Shown here piece by piece: positions 1-10,429 of a stretch of 64,000 nucleotides of DNA; positions within the stretch are counted from its first letter, which is position 1, and each line of letters begins with the position of its first letter. The notes beneath the pieces are model-generated. The model had not been told where the DNA came from, made no database searches, and saw only the letters and a list, made by a program, of their open reading frames with translations. A program made the position numbers and the translations under genes. The DNA lies in the NCBI GenBank assembly GCA_034509495.1, contig CM067514.1, positions 1,963,757 to 2,027,756 of the forward strand, written 5' to 3'. The DNA comes from Acestrorhynchus altus (taxonomy: Eukaryota; Chordata; Actinopteri; Characiformes; Acestrorhynchidae).

Positions 1-171
1 CGTCATTGGCGTGACATACTCTTCATCACTTTCCAGAATGAAGGCCAGTCTGATTGGTTGCTTCCTGAAGCAGAAGGCTCTGGTTGGCTGATGGTCAATC
101 ATTAAACACCCACACTGTCAATAGTGGGACCCTCATGGTGGGTATATAGGCAGTCCTCCTGCAGCTAAACG
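1..171 (+). promoter_or_regulatory. calca: calca proximal promoter with TATA box
   Basis: A clear TATA box (TATATA, 143-148) lies about 25-30 bp upstream of a likely start of transcription near 172. Inverted CCAAT words (ATTGG) occur at 5-9 and 52-56, and a half cAMP-response element (CGTCA) sits at 1-5. Mammalian CALCA promoters use CRE and E-box elements, but a full CRE is not present in the 171 bp visible here. The start site is inferred from TATA spacing only. Confidence 0.7.
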
Positions 172-259
172 CAACAGACTCTAAATTTCATCAAGTCGAA
201 TTAACCGCTCTGTTTTGCAACCGTCCTTTTCTACGTCGAGAAAGCTATAAAAATACAAG
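172..259 (+). other. calca: calca exon 1 (5' UTR, non-coding)
   Basis: The exon runs from the inferred start about 25 bp after the TATA box to a consensus donor AAG|GTAAGT at 259/260. No ATG in it leads into the precursor frame, as in other calcitonin genes where exon 1 is untranslated. The 5' end is approximate. Confidence 0.65.
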
Positions 260-872
260 GTAAGTCGTGGCTTCTTTCTTCCACTTGGAGAAAAACATTC
301 ATCTCATCTTCAGAGTGGAAAATTATTGGGCGAATGTTTGTAGGATTTTAAGGAAACCTTAGGAACCCTTATTTAATGGAACAGGGTGGTTCATAGAGTG
401 CGCTGGGTATGCAGGAGTGGAGAAATGCAGGCTCAGTGGATTTTCAAGGAGACTTGGAATGCTCCTCAGTGCTGGATGGGGGTGCGGAGCACCAGCTCAT
501 TACACTAATGCACAGGGTCCCATGGGAGGAGGTGCAGTCAGGAGCCACTGTAATCCTTCTAATATCTCTAATACTTCACTTACAGGCTGATGGCAGCACG
601 AGATCTCAGTACGGATGGAACAAACCAGAGCAGATACTGAGAATGTGTAGAGAACCCTCAGGGATGCAACTTGGGTTTAGATTATTTACTGTTACTTCAG
701 GCTTTTTCTCCAGGAGAGAAGAATGAGGTTTTATGGAAAGTGAGTCAGTTGGGATGATCATGTTTAAAATGGGATGGAGCAATGAAAAGATGTCTGTTTT
801 AGAGAGAAAATGAAAGGAGGAACTTTGAAAATGCATCCATATTTAAGGGTATGTTCTTTGCTTTAGGGGACC

Positions 873-958
873 ATGGTTATGATGAAGATTTCTGCTTTCC
901 TTGTTGCCTACGCTTTGATCATTTGTCAGATGTACTGCTCAAATGCAGCTCCATCCAG
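873..958 (+). CDS. calca: calca exon 2 coding part: signal peptide
   Basis: The exon starts at 867 after acceptor CTTTAG and ends at donor CAG|GTAAGA (958/959). It encodes 28 codons plus two bases. The protein starts MVMMKISAFLVAYALIICQM, a hydrophobic secretion signal with likely cleavage after a small residue in the SNA-A region near residue 25. This matches the usual teleost prepro-CGRP start. Confidence 0.93.
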
Positions 959-3024
959 GTAAGACCTTTCCCGATCTTGTTTACGGTACGTCGTTGTTGT
1001 TTAGGGACTGCACTAAATTTGAACCAAATTCAGTGCAAAGTCTAGAAATAAGGAAGATCTTCTCATACATCAGTCCTAAATCAAAGTTGTAAGTGAAGTT
1101 CATTTTTTTATGGACATAATTACGATGTTACCCGTAAGTGTGCGGGTGATTTTATTGGAGGTTGCATTATCTGGGTGCATCAGTCTTCTTCTGATTACAC
1201 CACATGAATCCTGGCCAAACCCACTCCTCTTACGACAGTATCGATCGAGCGATAAATCTAAACTTGGCAAGGGGACAGCTTTTAAGTGGCACGCTCTTAG
1301 TAGATTGTTTTGATCATGATCAGACTCTTGCGGCAAGCAGAAGCTCTCCTTTGACGTGATGCAAAGCGATGCTGTTTGGGGGGCTCGTGCGTTTTGTTCC
1401 TGATCCTCTGAGAAGGGGGTGTAAGTAATCACTCCAGACTGTGTTTTCAGGCCTGCTTTGGAGAGCTCACAAGATGAAGCGATGCTCACCGACTACGAGG
1501 CGAGGCGGTTACTAAATGCCATCATCAAAGAGTTTGTGCAGATGACTGCAGAAGACTTAGATCAACAGGACACTGAGGAGAACAGGTAAATGTCCATTGC
1601 TTGAGCAGACCGACTGGCAAAGGCATTGATCTGATGACCCTGGATTTGGAGGATATTGCACTGAATTTCTTGCTCACATTTAAGATGTGAGGGACCTTTA
1701 AAGGCTTCAGCGTCAGAGCAATTCCTGTAAGAGCGTAGATGTAAGTGCTGTACTGCTTTTAGGAGGGAGGTACGTGAGCTGCAAAGACATGAATACAGTG
1801 TGTTCTCTGCCGTTCTAGCTTTTTGCATGGACGTTTTGTTTAACCGTGAGGTTGATGAGGGCTTTACGCCCGTTTGCCTGCAAAGCATGCAATCAAGACA
1901 ACCAAATGGCATGAAGAACAGCATGTTCTCTGAATGGATGCAGAAAATAATGATGTCTTGCATGATCTGTTGCTCTGCTCAGTGATCTGATAAGACGACA
2001 TGTGCCAGAAAACCAAAATCTAGACTCATAGACTTGCAGCACTCTTTACTATAGCCATGGCCAGACTCGAGTACAACCATGAGCGTATCTTCAGATAGGA
2101 TCTTAGGAGCGTGCATGATTTGAAATGCATTTGACTGTTCATTGCAACTGTTCTGCATGCCTGTGTTACTGTGAGCTGTGCATGTGATCTCTCCTCCAAC
2201 AGCCTGGCTAGACCAATGTCCAAGCGCTGCTCCAACCTCAGCACCTGCGTGCTGGGCAAGCTGTCGCAGGAGCTGCACAAGCTGCAGACCTACCCTCGCA
2301 CCAATGTGGGAGCAGGGACCCCGGGCAAGAAGCGCAGCGCTGAGGCCGGCAACGTGTTCGCGGGTTACAGAGAGGCAACCGATCGCGTCTAGGCTTCCCA
2401 GGCTGGCTTGATCCTTCATAGTTTGAGTGCTCAGTGCATGCGGATTTCACGGCTTGCCTGACTTTTTCTTATGTTTCCTTTACGTTCAATTGAATTGTTT
2501 GTGGCAGAGTGACAGGATAGACTGTACCTCCTCAAACCTTCTTTTCAAACCTGCCTATCCCATTTAATCAATCACAGCCCGCTTGGGCAGCTCTCATTGA
2601 TGAGCTCTGCAACAGCAGTGCAAAACGCCTCTCTCCTCTGACTTGACTCTCATTTAATAAACATATTTTTACAAAGAAGCCTTTGTCTGCTGAGCTTTTT
2701 CACCAATCATTTATGTCCCCCAAATGTCGTGTTGAATTGTGTGCACATAGGTAAGATATCACACTCATCGCCCACCTTCAACTGCGTTTTCTGTAAACGT
2801 TGACTATATTCATATGCGCCGTAAGTCCCGAGAGCTAATGCCACCCCTTCCGTTTCTCCTCCAGTGTTACAGCACAGAAGCGAGCTTGTAACACAGCCAC
2901 ATGTGTCACCCACCGCTTGGCCGACTTCCTGAGCCGCTCAGGCGGGATTGGCAACAGCAAGTTCGTCCCCACCAACGTGGGATCCCATGCGTTCGGTCGA
3001 CGAAGGAGACTCATTCAGGAGTAG
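873..3024 (+). CDS. calca: calcitonin / CGRP precursor gene, two alternative coding joins
   Basis: One gene makes two secreted peptide hormones by alternative exon use. The calcitonin precursor joins 873-958, 1451-1585 and 2203-2392 (411 nt, 136 aa). The CGRP precursor joins 873-958, 1451-1585 and 2865-3024 (381 nt, 126 aa). Exons 2 and 3 both end in phase 2 (AG|), so either exon 4 or exon 5 continues in frame. Calcitonin lowers blood calcium through the calcitonin receptor. CGRP is a neuropeptide and vasodilator acting through CLR/RAMP receptors. Both peptides are complete, with cysteine pairs, dibasic cleavage sites and a C-terminal Gly amide donor. Start: ATG at 873 is the first in the exon; two further in-frame ATGs follow at codons 3 and 4, so the exact start could differ by three residues. 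In mammals thyroid C cells favour exon 4 and neurons favour exon 5. Confidence 0.95.
1451..1585 (+). CDS. calca: calca exon 3: shared N-terminal propeptide
   Basis: The exon lies between acceptor TTTTCAG (1450) and donor ACAG|GTAAAT (1585/1586). It is 135 nt, begins with one base that completes an Arg codon and ends with AG. It encodes an acidic propeptide with the family-typical segment LTDYEARRLLNAIIKEFVQM, followed by TAEDLDQQDTEENR/S. This part is common to both precursors and is removed by prohormone convertases. Confidence 0.93.
2203..2392 (+). CDS. calca: calca exon 4: calcitonin
   Basis: The acceptor is CTCCAACAG at 2202. The frame reads SLARPMSKR, then mature calcitonin of 32 aa at 2228-2323 (CSNLSTC...GAGTP), then Gly (2324-2326) as amide donor and the cleavage site KKR (2327-2335). 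A C-terminal flanking peptide of 19 aa follows, ending at TAG 2390-2392. Cys1 and Cys7 form the ring, and the C-terminal residue is Pro as in all calcitonins. The sequence is of the salmon/eel type, with NVGAGTP at the C-terminus. The polypyrimidine tract is short, which fits an exon that needs help to be recognised. Confidence 0.96.
2393..2680 (+). terminator. calca: calca exon 4 3' UTR with AATAAA
   Basis: After the calcitonin stop codon the exon continues to a canonical AATAAA at 2656-2661. A T/G-rich stretch starts near 2682, so cleavage is expected around 2675-2682. Use of this site yields calcitonin mRNA and prevents splicing to exon 5. The exact cleavage point is inferred. Confidence 0.8.
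2740..2762 (+). promoter_or_regulatory. calca: Pseudo 5' splice site in intron 4, candidate poly(A) enhancer
   Basis: The words ATAG|GTAAGA at 2747-2756 form a strong U1-binding donor with no upstream exon that would use it, since the frame has closed and AATAAA lies 90 bp before it. In mammalian CALCA an intronic enhancer after the calcitonin exon contains a pyrimidine tract and an unused 5' splice site and promotes exon 4 polyadenylation. Position and content here are similar, but function is inferred. Confidence 0.45.
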
Positions 3025-3050
3025 ACGTTTGCGGGGACCTTAGCAATATG
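2865..3050 (+). CDS. calca: calca exon 5: CGRP (coding 2865-3024)
   Basis: The acceptor is TTTCTCCTCCAG at 2864, with a better pyrimidine tract than exon 4. The frame gives SVTAQKR, then mature CGRP of 37 aa at 2884-2994 (starts ACNTATCVTHRL, ends PTNVGSHAF), Gly at 2995-2997 as amide donor, RRRR, LIQE and TAG at 3022-3024. Cys2 and Cys7 make the ring and Phe is the amidated end, as in all CGRPs. After 26 nt of 3' UTR the exon ends at donor ATG|GTGAGA (3050/3051). Confidence 0.96.
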
Positions 3051-3127
3051 GTGAGAATTGAGCTACACTTTCTCTCGCGCTGTAGAAAGTCTGATTGTTT
3101 GCATGTAAATCACTCATGTTTCCGCAG

Positions 3128-3570
3128 GTCACCAGTTTCTACATCCATAGCTCTGCTTTGGCCACGGTCAAGAGAGAAAACCCATACCCACCTGCATCGA
3201 GACCCCTGGGAATGGCCATTCCACACCCTATCAGAATGGACTCCTGTTGACTGCACTGATCCGTAAAACCCGACCTCAACTGAGCTCATCCTCCAACACT
3301 TCATCTCTGCTCTCAAAACCTCAGAAAAAAAAAAATGTAATGAAAAAAAAAAAAAGAAAGAGAAAGTTTTGCATCCATTCAAATGTGATCATGCTCATCT
3401 TTCTGCTCATATGAAGCGGAGGGAGAGTTCATCCTTTTCTTTTCGACCGAGAGCACATAGTTGTGTACAGTCCAGTTTTGGTTTTTGGCCCATGTTTCCT
3501 CTCCTGTGTCTCCTCAGCACATCGCAGTAATGTGGGGGTGAACATTAAAGCAGTGCCTCAAAAAAGGCTT
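3128..3570 (+). other. calca: calca exon 6 (CGRP 3' UTR) with ATTAAA signal
   Basis: After a short 77-bp intron, acceptor TTTCCGCAG (3127) opens a non-coding exon. Poly(A) signal candidates are ATTAAA at 3544-3549, followed by a T/G-rich stretch near 3587-3605, and a second ATTAAA at 3703-3708. I place the end near 3570; if the second signal is used the exon reaches about 3725. It includes an A-rich stretch at 3328-3360. Confidence 0.6.
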
Positions 3571-3724
3571 CCCTTACTATGGACGTGTCTTGTGCCTTGA
3601 TGTAAACCACTTTACATGATGCTGTTGTACAGAATGTCTGAAGCAAACGAGGGAGGTACAATCAATGACTTACAAATTGTAACAATTGTGAATCTGAGCA
3701 AGATTAAAATGTATTTTAGATACA

Positions 3725-5280
3725 TACGATTTGGGTACTCGTTTCATTGCCTGTTTTAATAATGGCTGTTTCTCAGTATGCATTCTTGTGTGTTCTTGCG
3801 GCCTCACGTTCTAGACAGACGCCATCTTCCACTGCCCAAACTTGCATTCCAGTACTTGAGAACGCAGATACCGATTAAAGTTCTCAGAAGTTTGCCTGTC
3901 ATGCAGAACGTACATTCATAGGTGCTCATATTTCCTTTGAAATTGTTCAATCGTAGTCCGAGGCAACGATTGTTTATTCTCTTGAGCCCTGAGACTCATA
4001 CGCCCTCCTGTGGCAGCTTAAGCTCAACAGTCCTCCGTTCTTGTGTCCTGGTGGGTTCGTTCTTGCTAGGTAACTTGTCTAGAAGGTTCTTCCTGAGAAC
4101 ATGAGTCCACCTTAGTGTGAGAAACACCCAGCGATTGGTATTCACGCTGGTATTCTTGAGGAAATGCTGAGGTTTCCTTTACGCAGATGATCCAAGTCCC
4201 ATAAGACTGAATGACGTAAGATCAGTCAATATCACTGGATGAAGCTGAGCTCTGGAGAACACTCCTATTCTCATTAATCCCAAACTAGCCATCTTTAAAG
4301 GCCAAAGGTCATATATTTGGGGTTGATTAGTGGCCTCCTTAGAGGCTTGTAGAAGAATACTCAGGTCACCTGACATTCAGAAGCATCCACATATAGTGAT
4401 GTCATTTTTAAAATGAGGTCATATTAAAAACACTAATATTTAATAATCCATAGCCACTTAGGAAATCTGTGTGTACTTTGGTTTGTTTGTTTTATACATA
4501 GCATATATATTTAATTTTAATGTTAATCAAAAGTCATTTTTAAAATGAATTTCTTTCATTTCTTTTTCTATCATTTGTACATTAAAGGCAGTAAAGGCCG
4601 ACGTGGGTTGGGTGGAGGAGTTCAAAGTTCATAACGTCTTGATGTAACTCAGCGATTAAAGCAATGCAATTTAACCACATGTTCATCCAAACGACGTGGA
4701 TCCAAACGACGTTCACCTGGACTTCACTGCAACTGCCTGTTGGCCACTGTTGATTGTTCATAATGGCTGTTTTCTGTTCTGTAAATAAGCTGCCATCATG
4801 TTGCTGTAAATTAAACTAATATGATCACACTACTGTCTGTGGGTCTGAACATGGCGAGAGCAGCACTTTGCTTCCCTGCTGAAAAGCTGCTTTTTCTTTG
4901 GAACGACAGCATGCTCGAAGCATGATTTTTTTTGCTTATTAGGTCCTTTGAGCATTGTAAAAATGTCATTCTCTACACAAACGCCCCCCGAGACCGGCTT
5001 GTCATTAGTCTCTCTGTCAGTGCTGCTCTGTAGCTAATTAACAAGTTACTTTTTCATCGCTGACAGTTCCTGCCCAAGAGAGCCTGTTGTTTACATGCAA
5101 ATCAATTTTTTGAAATCTTTCCTCTTTTTTTTTTTAAGGAAAGAAATGGTGAGATGATGATGATGATGATGATGAAGAAGACAGAAGAAGGAGAAAAAGG
5201 GAGCCTCAAGTGGGAAATCAAGTTAACTTAAACTTCTTCAGTAATTGAGCAGGACGTATTGATCCATAACATTGACGTCA
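3725..5280. other. Gene-free stretch after calca
   Basis: No gene seen. The 3760-4140 part, with repeated 'cattcttg/gttcttg' words, resembles an old dispersed repeat that I cannot classify. The stretch 4960-5115 is unique sequence containing CTAATTAA and an octamer ATGCAAAT (5095-5102) and looks like a possible conserved non-coding element. A short GATGAT run lies at 5154-5173. Confidence 0.4.
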
Positions 5281-5369
5281 CTCGACCAATCAGCATCCGC
5301 AAGACCCACTGGCTAGATAGTTGCTTCTCCTGACCTCACACCGCAAGACCCAACCGACACTGTATGGGC

Positions 5370-5645
5370 AAGCATAGAGAAATGTGCTCCACAGACTTTG
5401 GAACATTGCCATGAGGATTTGCTTGCACTCAGCAAAAACAGCAGCATTAGGGAGGTCAGGATGTCGGATGATCACCACCCCAAATGATCCCTAACTCATC
5501 CCAGAAGTAATGGATGGAGCTCCATCATTCCAGAGAACACAGTTCCACAGCTCCACCGCTCAATGTTGGGGGGCTTTATGGAGACAATAGAGTCATGTTG
5601 TTGGAGAGTCCTAGTCTGATCTGCATCAGCAATGGGTGCAACTTA
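5370..5645 (+). mobile_element. Small inverted-repeat element M1, truncated
   Basis: It shares the block 'ggagctccatcattccagag' (5517-5536) and the flanking 'cagctc...caatg' words with the copies at 46.4 and 56.6 kb, and the 'tcagcaatgggtgcaactta' block (5626-5645) with the 16.5-kb copy. Complete relatives in fish end in CACTATAT and look like non-autonomous Tc1/mariner-type elements. No coding capacity. Confidence 0.7.
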
Positions 5646-5689
5646 ACTCTTAAATCCTAGAAAACAGCATCTCAGGTTCTATGTTGATG

Positions 5690-5815
5690 CTTATCCTGCA
5701 TACAGACTCTGACTGATCAGAGAGAGGGGGCGGGGCTGACGCTCAACCTGCATACAGAGTGACTGATCAGAGAGAGGGGCGGGGCTGATGATCAATCTAC
5801 TTACAGACCCTGACT
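5690..5815 (+). repeat. 52-bp minisatellite, copy A1 (about 2.4 units)
   Basis: The unit reads 'ctgatgatcaacctgcatac' then 'agactctgactgatcagag' then 'agagggggcgggg'. This is the shortest of seven arrays in the window. It follows M1 directly and is followed by a Tc1-like fragment, then by the right arm at about 6030-6550. Confidence 0.85.
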
Positions 5816-5975
5816 GTGCGTTTGTTTTTGAGGAGTAACCAGCATGAAAAGCGAGAACTGTCTATGGGTGAAGAACCAGCAGCTGTGAAGCTGAGAGAAG
5901 ATGGACAATCATTCAGAGACACTTCACAAATATTGGCCATCACCAGTACAACTGTGTGAAACGTCATTACTGAAC
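5815..5975 (+). pseudogene. Tc1-like transposase N-terminal fragment
   Basis: One frame reads LREDGQSFRDTSQILAIT and then a run of Thr before NVI, the pattern of the helix-turn-helix that binds the ends of Tc1-like elements. Nothing downstream continues the protein. It is a short relic wedged between the A1 array and its right arm. Confidence 0.5.
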
Positions 5976-6029
5976 TGTTGCTGTTTTGTCTCATATTCAT
6001 GTATTTAATCTCAAACCCAAAGGTTTCCA

Positions 6030-6550
6030 GTTTATAATTCTATTTTCAGCTCATAAACACTCTGGATGATCAATGTCAAACAGGACACAAAATGTAATTT
6101 GACTTTTGACTTTAGACAACCTTTATTCTCAGTCTTTATACACAAGAGGCTCGCCCGGAATATGCAAAATAATACAAAAATACAAAATATGAAAAACATA
6201 TGCACATAAATACATAGTGTCTCTGAATTTGACATAGAAATATATCAATGGATTTAGCAGCACAGGTTTGAGTGAAGAATAGAGTGAATAGGTGCATTGC
6301 TGGATGTAGCAATTATGCAAGAGAATCTGAATGTAATATGTAGAATTTAGTCCTTATAAGGACAATATGTTGGTCAAATTCATACAAATTTCTCAAATGA
6401 AGACATCAGAGTACTGTAGGAACTGCTGAAAATAACATCTGGTTTGTGTGACCGTCTCCTAAATGTACACTTTTCTAATATTTTGAGAAATTAAAAGGCG
6501 TCAAACTACAAAACCATTGCATGAAATTAATGCAAGGTTCTAAAGGTTAA
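6030..6550 (+). mobile_element. Right arm of the 52-bp-core element (copy A1)
   Basis: It shares ordered blocks with eight other places: 'ttcagctcataaacactctg' (6044-6063), 'gatgatcaatgtcaaacagga' region, 'ggtcaaattcatacaaat' and 'tctcctaaatg'. It ends by 'ttctaaaggttaaagtagct' (6538-6557), also present at the end of the 8.3-kb copy. No open frame of note. Confidence 0.65.
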
Positions 6551-6559
6551 AGTAGCTGA

Positions 6560-7015
6560 ATGCATTCATTTAAACGGATGTCCAGAAACCTGCATGATGT
6601 TCTGCATTTCAGCAATGTGAAGGAACTAGAATAGCCACCTTTCTCCTCCTAAATGCTACAGGATCTCTCTTCAGTGTGTGTCCGACTGCTTATATCTCTT
6701 CAATCTGTTGTAAACTGATCCATTAAATCTACTGAATCTCATTTAAAGAGTCATTAAATACGAATGAACATTCACAAAGAACACTGGTACACTTCACTGC
6801 ACACTAATGATTATCCATTTAATTAGTGGACAAATTATTATCTTAGGGGACGGTGGGGATATGGATATGAGCGGTGAGAAATCTCACACCGTGATTGGGC
6901 TGAAACATTAATCAGGTGTGTTTTTAATACATAGTTTTAGAACCTTTTTAATCATAACCAGAGACCTGAAACCCTGAATGTTTGCAATTTCACTCAGTCA
7001 AAGGGGACAGAAAAC
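6560..7015. other. Gene-free stretch
   Basis: AT-rich unique DNA; I see no gene, tandem repeat or recognisable transposon here. Confidence 0.4.
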
Positions 7016-7735
7016 GAGTCTGGAGATGAGACCGACCACGGCGTAGTATCTGTGTCTTCAAGACGAGATCTTGAGACGGCAGCAGTGTGTAGACGAGCGT
7101 CGTCCTGTTGGAATAGAGCACCGGAGTGTGTGTTCAGAAAAGGTAGAACCACCGGTTGCAGAACCACATTAACCTAACGATGTGCACCAAGTGCCTGTAA
7201 TGAAGACAAAGGTGGCACCCACACCATGACACCAGGCCTTCTGGACATGTGACGCAGTAAACCATTGATTTTGGCATTGACCACGGTGCCTCTACATGAT
7301 CTGTTGGTCGTCTGACCAAGAAAGAAGTGAGACTCATTACTGAAGATGACCTGCTGCCGTTCCGAGCGACCGCAGTCAGAACATCACGGCGGTCATGTAT
7401 TAATTGCTTGAAAGCTTGTGAACCCTTTGAATTGTCTAGATTTGAACTGAAACTTCCATCAGATTTTTCTAAAAGTAGATCAAGAAGCAACTCAATTAAA
7501 CCAGACAGAAACATTTGTTGAGGCCACGGAGCCAATATTTCGTCTCTGTCAGGGTAAACGTATGGACTCCTCTGCAGGGCAGCAGCTCTAGATTCCTGTT
7601 CTTTAAGTAAAACAGGCCACGCCCACTTCACACCTGATTGTCTCCCACTGATTGGAAACACCTGACTCTAATTTTCACCTTCATATCTGCTGATCCTAAA
7701 GTTTCACATACTTTTGACACCATAGATATGGAACA
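7015..7735 (-). pseudogene. Tc1-like transposon relic, lineage I
   Basis: The sequence from about 7019 to 7380 matches the better copy at 59.1-59.5 kb on the same strand, including 'gagatgagaccgaccacggc'. On the minus strand it encodes the DDE transposase C-terminal part in broken frames. The 7560-7735 part carries a fish Tc1-type 5' flank ('cacacctgattgtctcccac'). Frameshifts make it inactive. Confidence 0.65.
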
Positions 7736-7738
7736 TTG

Positions 7739-7815
7739 GATAAATAAATAAATAAATAAATAAAGAAATGAATGAATGAATGAATGAATGAATGAATGAA
7801 TGAATAAATAAATAA
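7739..7815. repeat. (TAAA)n-(TGAA)n microsatellite
   Basis: Tetranucleotide run changing from taaa to tgaa units and back. Confidence 0.95.
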
Positions 7816-7979
7816 GACAGTCTAATATTTTTGTCTCGATTGATTTGTTTCTCCTTATCTATTTTTAGGCCTGGTGTGAAAATTTGACCAACGTTGAGCT
7901 CAGATCTTAGTTTAGAACATTAAAAAGGGTGTGCAGACTTTTAAGCACCAGAATGAATGGAATGAATGAAAGGAATGAA

Positions 7980-8300
7980 TGAAGCTCGGAGCAGTAAAAG
8001 CACTAATCCAAGATTCCCGTTGCGTCGTCCTAAACGGGAATGATGGCATATCACCAAGAGCTCCTTTCACGTCCTTTTTTCCACACACAGTCCAAATGGA
8101 GCCCATCCAGTAAGATGCTTTGTTAATTAACCTCCGTGCCCTCATAGTAGGAGTGACTCATTTCATATTACTGTCTCCTCCGTCCAGCCCATCCCTTTCT
8201 GCTAATAAGGAGATATCGTATCCTCTTGCGCCTCAATTACTGAAAAGCAGAGGCTAAGAGCCAGCCAGTCAATTTATAATCATCCACAAACTTTTACATT
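7980..8300. other. Unique stretch, possible conserved non-coding element
   Basis: Non-repetitive, mixed-composition DNA with words such as TTAATTAA (8122-8129) and CTGCTAATAAGG. No open frame or transposon similarity is visible. It may be a regulatory element; only alignment to other fish could show this. Confidence 0.25.
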
Positions 8301-8344
8301 AGATATTTGCACCTTCCTGTCCGTACAGATCTTATAGACACTCT

Positions 8345-8800
8345 ATGTCATTTAATTTCGGAATAGAAGTCATGAGAATTCTAATTCTGATACGTTTTAT
8401 TGGGACCACCGTCAAGTATTATGAAGAACTTATTATTATAGATATCTTTGTTAATCTAATCACAACAAACAACTCAAAATCCTTCCATTTTCAGCTCAAA
8501 AACACTCCGAAGGATCAATCTGCAAGAATGTCTGAGATGTTTTTAGTCCTTTGAAGCAAAAAAGCAAAATAACTTGTAGGAGAAATAAATAAATGTATGA
8601 AAACATGATCAAATTCATAAAATCATTTGAATTCGGTTAATTTTTACATCTGAAATGAAACTATGGATCTAGGATCTCCTGAAATAGTAATATCTGGTAT
8701 GTGTAACTGTCACCAATAAATACTTTCTGATATTTTTTGAATAAAAGCACATCAAACTAAAAAACATCCAGCAAATAGAGTTCTAAAGGTTAAAGTAGCT
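8345..8800 (+). mobile_element. Solo right arm of the 52-bp-core element
   Basis: It carries the right-arm blocks in order: 'ttttattgggaccaccgtca' (8395-8414), 'tcagctcaaaaacactc', 'atctggtatgtgtaactgtc' (8692-8711) and 'ttctaaaggttaaagtagct'. No 52-bp units precede it, unlike the other full copies. Confidence 0.6.
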
Positions 8801-8994
8801 GAAAAAGGTGTCCACTCTGTCCATCCTTTCGTCTCTGAGGTCTCTCCACTGTTGAAATGGCTGCTGACGAAATCTGTGAAATCTGTAATTTATTAAAAAA
8901 TATTATTTCTTTATTTTGCTTTTTAATTGAACCTTAACGGGGAAAAATGAAATCCCAAATAAATGACAATAAAAATAATAAAATGGAAACCAGC

Positions 8995-9245
8995 TTCAGC
9001 TCTGTTCTGTTGGTGGGTTTCCTCCCATAACTGCTGCTCCAGGTCCTTCCACAGCATTTCTACTGGATTAAGGTCAGGACTTTGACTGGGTCATTCCAGA
9101 ACAGACTAGGACGACTTGTGTGCTTAGGGTCGTTGTCTTTCTGCATGGTCCACATTCTCTTGAGATTCAGCTCATAGGCAGATGTCCTGACATGTTGGTA
9201 CCACCACCACCACCGTGTTTCTCAGATGGGGTTTTATGCTGAATT
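8995..9245 (-). pseudogene. Tc1-like transposase fragment
   Basis: The antisense text 'attaaggtcaggactttgac', '...tgggtcattccagaacag', 'agggtcgttgtctttctgc' is the familiar Tc1-like DDE core region read backwards. Only about 250 bp remain. Confidence 0.6.
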
Positions 9246-9524
9246 TGGGAAATAAATGATATTAATATGGCTCTTTGCTTCAGACACATGGTCTTCATAT
9301 CTCCTCTTTGGCTGTTCCTCATTCATCTCTCCATCTCCATGTGTGGAGTTCAGCACGTAGCAGGCTTATTATACAGTCTTCCCTTCCCTTCCCCTCCTCT
9401 TCTCTCTCTCCGGTGCACGTTGCATGGTTACTCTGTTTAATTGTATCCATGTGGTTTTTATGACACGATTTCACCTCGTAAATGTGGCAAGAGTCTGAAC
9501 ATATGCAAGAGGAAACACATCACT

Positions 9525-9610
9525 GTGTGTCCAAAAGTCTGTGGACACTCCTTGTAACGAACGCGTTCAACTATTTTAAGTTGCACCCATTGCTGACACA
9601 GATGTGCAAA
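9525..9610 (-). mobile_element. M1 element end fragment
   Basis: It contains 'gtccaaaagtctgtggacac' (9530-9549) and 'aagttgcacccattgctgac' (9578-9597), the reverse complement of the M1 terminal part seen at 16.5 kb. Confidence 0.65.
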
Positions 9611-9639
9611 AGCACACACACTTTAGTTTAGTCTACAGA

Positions 9640-9995
9640 AGTCAATGACCAACACAAACTGTGCAGAAACAGATGAGCTTCTGTCTCTGACTTTACATCT
9701 ACAAGGTGGAGACACTCGGTAGGAGTGTCTAACAGAGCGGACAGTGAGTGGACACAGTGTTTAAACACTCCAGCAGCACTGCTGCGTCTGATCCACTCGT
9801 ACCAGCAACACACACTAACACACCACCACCATGTGAGTGTGACTGCAGTGCTGAGAATGACCCACCACCCACATCATAGCTGCTCTGTGGTGGTCCTGTG
9901 GGGTCCTGATCATTGAAGATCAGGGTGGAAGGAGGAGAATAAAGTATCAGAGATCAGTTTATTTCATATAACAACTTCTAGAATTCCTCTTATAG
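9640..9995 (+). repeat. Dispersed repeat R1, copy 1
   Basis: It ends in a block, 'gatcattgaagatcagg' ... 'ggaggagaataaagtatcag', shared with 33.5-33.8 kb, and both copies begin with a GTCAGTGCTGGAC/ACAGTG-type region. It is non-coding and of unknown class; similar sequences are widespread in fish as I recall. Confidence 0.55.
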
Positions 9996-10429
9996 TGTGG
10001 AACAAGCTGTATTTTGTGAATTGAACGGAATGAAGTGAAATAGTTTGAGAAGAACAAAGAGCTGGAGATGTGTTAATTGAAGAGTGTACAGTAACCGGTC
10101 CTTTCGCAGGTCCTCCAGGCCATGATGTCATTTTCTAAATGAATTAAACTCACAGTTCTGTGCTTTAAACTTAAAACAAATGGACTGTTCTAAATGGAAG
10201 CCATCAACACCCTGAGGCAAATAAAATCGCAGCCACTTAAGAGCATTCTCCAAATGGCAGCCGTCCAATCCATTAGACCGTGACAAATATGATCCAGACA
10301 TGCAGGAGAAATATGCAATAATGTAAAGCATGGAGTGGCAGATCTTATGACATATCACGCTGCAATGTCATGTGATAAAGTTTGGCCACCAAAGAACACC
10401 TTCAACATATTTAAGCATCTGGACGTCTC

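Noticed and set aside
2901..3266. 121-aa frame over the CGRP exon
   Set aside because: It is in the wrong frame and reads through the exon 5 donor and intron 5; the real frame gives CGRP.
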